From Micromonospora tulbaghiae (lineage in GTDB: Bacteria > Actinomycetota > Actinomycetes > Mycobacteriales > Micromonosporaceae), in contig NZ_FMCQ01000006.1 of assembly GCF_900091605.1 (NCBI RefSeq), positions 109,940 through 173,939 on the forward strand: a DNA stretch of 64,000 nucleotides, in the 5' to 3' direction. The translations under genes and the position numbers were made by a program. Under the pieces are notes generated by a model, which was not told the DNA's origin, searched no databases, and worked only from the letters and a program-made list of their open reading frames with translations. Below, piece after piece: positions 61,953 through 64,000 of this stretch (the first letter of the stretch is position 1; the number at the start of each line of letters is the position of its first letter).

Positions 61953-64000
61953 ATGGCCAACACCATCCGGTGGGAGCACGGCGACGACGGCATCGTGCTG
62001 CTCACCCTCGACCACCCCGGCCGCTCGGCGAACGTGATGAACGCGGAGTTCGGCGCGAGCCTCACGGCCACTGTGGACCGGCTCGAAGCCGAGCGCGACC
62101 GGATCACCGGCGTGATCGTCACCTCGGCCAAGAAGACGTTCTTCGCCGGGGGCGACCTGGAGACCCTGGTGCGGCTGACCCCCGCCGACGCCGAGGCGTC
62201 AGCGGCCGGCGCGGCCGCGCTCAAGCACGCCGTACGCCGGCTGGAGACGCTCGGCCGGCCGGTCGTCGCCGCGATCAACGGATCCGCCCTCGGCGGCGGA
62301 CTGGAACTGGCGCTGGGCTGCCACCACCGCGTCGTGCTCGACGACCCGGCGATCGAGATCGGCTTCCCCGAGGTCACGCTCGGCCTGCTGCCCGGCTGCG
62401 GTGGCGTGGTGCGTACCGTCCGGCTGCTCGGTGTCACCGCCGCGCTGACCGACTGGCTGCTGCGCGGCCAGCGCCGCCGGCCGCAGGACGCGCTCGCGCA
62501 CGGGCTGGTCGACGAGCTCGCCACCGACCGGGACGCCCTGATGGCCGCCGCCCGCGACTGGATCGCCGCCCACCCCGACGCGACCCAGCCGTACGACCGT
62601 AAGGGCTACCGGATGCCCGGCGGCACCCCGTCCAGCCCGGGGCTCGCGGTCCAGTTGCCGGCCATGCCCGCCCTGCTGCGCAAACAGCTCAAGGGTGCGC
62701 CCTACCCGGCGCCCCGCAACATCCTCGCCGCCGCCGTCGAGGGCGCCCAGGTCGACCTGGACACCGCGTTCACCGTCGAGGGGCGGTACTTCACCGAGCT
62801 GGCCACCGGCCAGATCGCCAAGAACATGATCAAGGCACTGTTCTTCGACCTCCAGACCGCCCGGTCCCGGGCCGCCGGCGGGGCACACGAGCCGGTGAGC
62901 AGCGTCGCGGTGGTCGGCGCGGGCATGATGGGCGCCGCCATCGCGTACGTCTGCGCCCGTGCCGGGATGCGGGTCGTGCTCAAGGACGTCACCGCCGAGG
63001 GGGCGGCGCGGGGCAAGGCGTACTCGGCGGGCCTGCTCGACAAGGCGGTCGCCCGGGGCCGGTCCACGCCAGACGAGCGCGACGAGATCCTGGGCCGGAT
63101 CCACGCCACCGGCGACCTCGCCGACCTGGCCGGCGTCGACCTCGCGATCGAGGCGGTCTTCGAGGACCCGGCGCTCAAGCACAAGGTGTACGCCGAGATC
63201 GAGCAGGTCGCGCCGGGCGCGCTCATCGCCTCCAACACGTCCACGCTGCCCATCACGCTGCTCGCCGAGGGCGTCAGCCGGCCGGATGAGTTCGTCGGGC
63301 TGCACTTCTTCTCCCCGGTGGACAAGATGCCGCTGGTCGAGGTGATCCGCGGTGAGCGGACCGACGAGACCACGCTGGGCCGAGCGCTGGGCGTCGTACG
63401 CCGGCTGCGCAAGACGCCGATCGTGGTCAACGACAGCCGGGGCTTCTTCACCAGCCGGGTCATCGGGACGTTCACCAACGAGGGCGTGGCGATGCTGGCC
63501 GAGGGCATCCCGGCGGCGACCGTCGAGCAGGCCAGCAGCCAGGCCGGGTATCCCGCGCCGGTCCTCGCGCTGATGGACGAGCTGACCCTGACCCTGCCCC
63601 GGAAGATCCGGCAGGAGACGGCCGCGGCCACAGTCGCCGCCGGTGGCACCTGGACGCCGCACGCGGCCGACGCGGTGATCGACCGGATGATCGACGAGTG
63701 CGGCCGGACCGGGCGCTCCGGTGGCGCCGGCTTCTACGACTACCGCGACGGGAAACGGGCCGGGCTCTGGCCGGGGCTGCGGGAGCAGTTCGGCGGCACG
63801 AACCTGGACACGCCGTTCGAGGACCTCAAGGAGCGGATGCTGTTCATCGAGGCGATCGAGTCGGTGCGGTGCCTGGACGAGGGCGTGCTGACCTCGGTGG
63901 CCGACGCCAACGTCGGCTCGATCCTGGGCATCGGCTACCCGAGTTGGACCGGCGGCGTCCTCCAGTACGTCAACCAGTACGACGGCGGGCTGCCGGGCTT
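61953..64000 (+). CDS. FadB/FadJ-like multifunctional beta-oxidation protein (3' end missing)
   Basis: The frame is open to the window edge; 682 residues are visible of an expected ~700-720. The enoyl-CoA hydratase domain (about 1-300) has GGDLETLVRL, the oxyanion-hole AINGSALGGGLELALGCHH and the catalytic-type Glu in GFPEVTLGLLPGCGGV. The 3-hydroxyacyl-CoA dehydrogenase domain starts VAVVGAGMMGAAIAYV, with SNTSTLPITLLAEG and GLHFFSPVDKMPLVEVI. The C-terminal HCDH_C domain includes DSRGFFTSRVIGTF and a second unit near the end. It performs hydration and oxidation of enoyl-CoA, partnering the thiolase. GAGGAG lies a few nt before ATG 61953. Confidence 0.95.
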   Translation, partial: MANTIRWEHGDDGIVLLTLDHPGRSANVMNAEFGASLTATVDRLEAERDRITGVIVTSAKKTFFAGGDLETLVRLTPADAEASAAGAAALKHAVRRLETLGRPVVAAINGSALGGGLELALGCHHRVVLDDPAIEIGFPEVTLGLLPGCGGVVRTVRLLGVTAALTDWLLRGQRRRPQDALAHGLVDELATDRDALMAAARDWIAAHPDATQPYDRKGYRMPGGTPSSPGLAVQLPAMPALLRKQLKGAPYPAPRNILAAAVEGAQVDLDTAFTVEGRYFTELATGQIAKNMIKALFFDLQTARSRAAGGAHEPVSSVAVVGAGMMGAAIAYVCARAGMRVVLKDVTAEGAARGKAYSAGLLDKAVARGRSTPDERDEILGRIHATGDLADLAGVDLAIEAVFEDPALKHKVYAEIEQVAPGALIASNTSTLPITLLAEGVSRPDEFVGLHFFSPVDKMPLVEVIRGERTDETTLGRALGVVRRLRKTPIVVNDSRGFFTSRVIGTFTNEGVAMLAEGIPAATVEQASSQAGYPAPVLALMDELTLTLPRKIRQETAAATVAAGGTWTPHAADAVIDRMIDECGRTGRSGGAGFYDYRDGKRAGLWPGLREQFGGTNLDTPFEDLKERMLFIEAIESVRCLDEGVLTSVADANVGSILGIGYPSWTGGVLQYVNQYDGGLPG

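Overview
The window is uniformly very GC-rich, has actinobacterial gene content (GlgE glycogen pathway, two-component systems, Lcp-type rubber oxygenases, TetR regulators), many GTG starts and GTGA/ATGA gene overlaps. Intergenic palindromes such as TAAGAAGGGGCCCCTCCTTA look to me like those of Micromonospora and relatives. I read it as a Micromonosporaceae chromosome segment; the genus is an inference, not a search result. No rRNA, tRNA, CRISPR array, insertion sequence or prophage gene was recognised.

Layout. 1-11.2 kb: cell-envelope glycan genes (glycosyltransferases, GT-C membrane enzymes, nucleotide-sugar dehydrogenase, TagB-like polymerase, WbpD-like acetyltransferase). 11.3-19.2 kb: mixed housekeeping genes (DUF952 protein, OmpR-type two-component pair, TAXI lipoprotein, possible WhiA-like protein, YaaA, GT-C enzyme, App1-like phosphatase). 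19.3-28.7 kb: alpha-glucan block (glgB, glgE, methyltransferase, glgM/glgA, glgC, pgm), then an NAD kinase. 29.8-40.2 kb: exopolysaccharide cluster (nucleotidyltransferase, two SDR sugar enzymes, Wzy-like, Wzx-like, three glycosyltransferases, DegT aminotransferase). 40.4-46.1 kb: DUF389 protein, hypothetical, Tex, dGTPase. 46.1-47.4 kb: PglD-like acetyltransferase and PglC-like phosphoglycosyltransferase that probably complete the exopolysaccharide pathway. 47.5-50.9 kb: MBL hydrolase, SDR, zinc alcohol dehydrogenase.

51-64 kb is the most distinctive part: a putative poly(cis-1,4-isoprene) (rubber) degradation locus. It holds two exported Lcp rubber oxygenases, a truncated fragment resembling the OxiB molybdenum hydroxylase that accompanies lcp in Streptomyces sp. 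K30, a third DUF2236 protein, an acyl-CoA synthetase, an SDR, two unusual double-TetR regulators, a thiolase and a FadB-type multifunctional protein cut by the window end. The logic would be extracellular cleavage of polyisoprene to oligo-isoprenoid carbonyl compounds, oxidation to acids, CoA activation and beta-oxidation.

A recurring regulatory theme is a TAGnnT-type -10 hexamer placed 6-8 nt before the start codon with no Shine-Dalgarno sequence, seen at nine genes and indicating leaderless transcripts.
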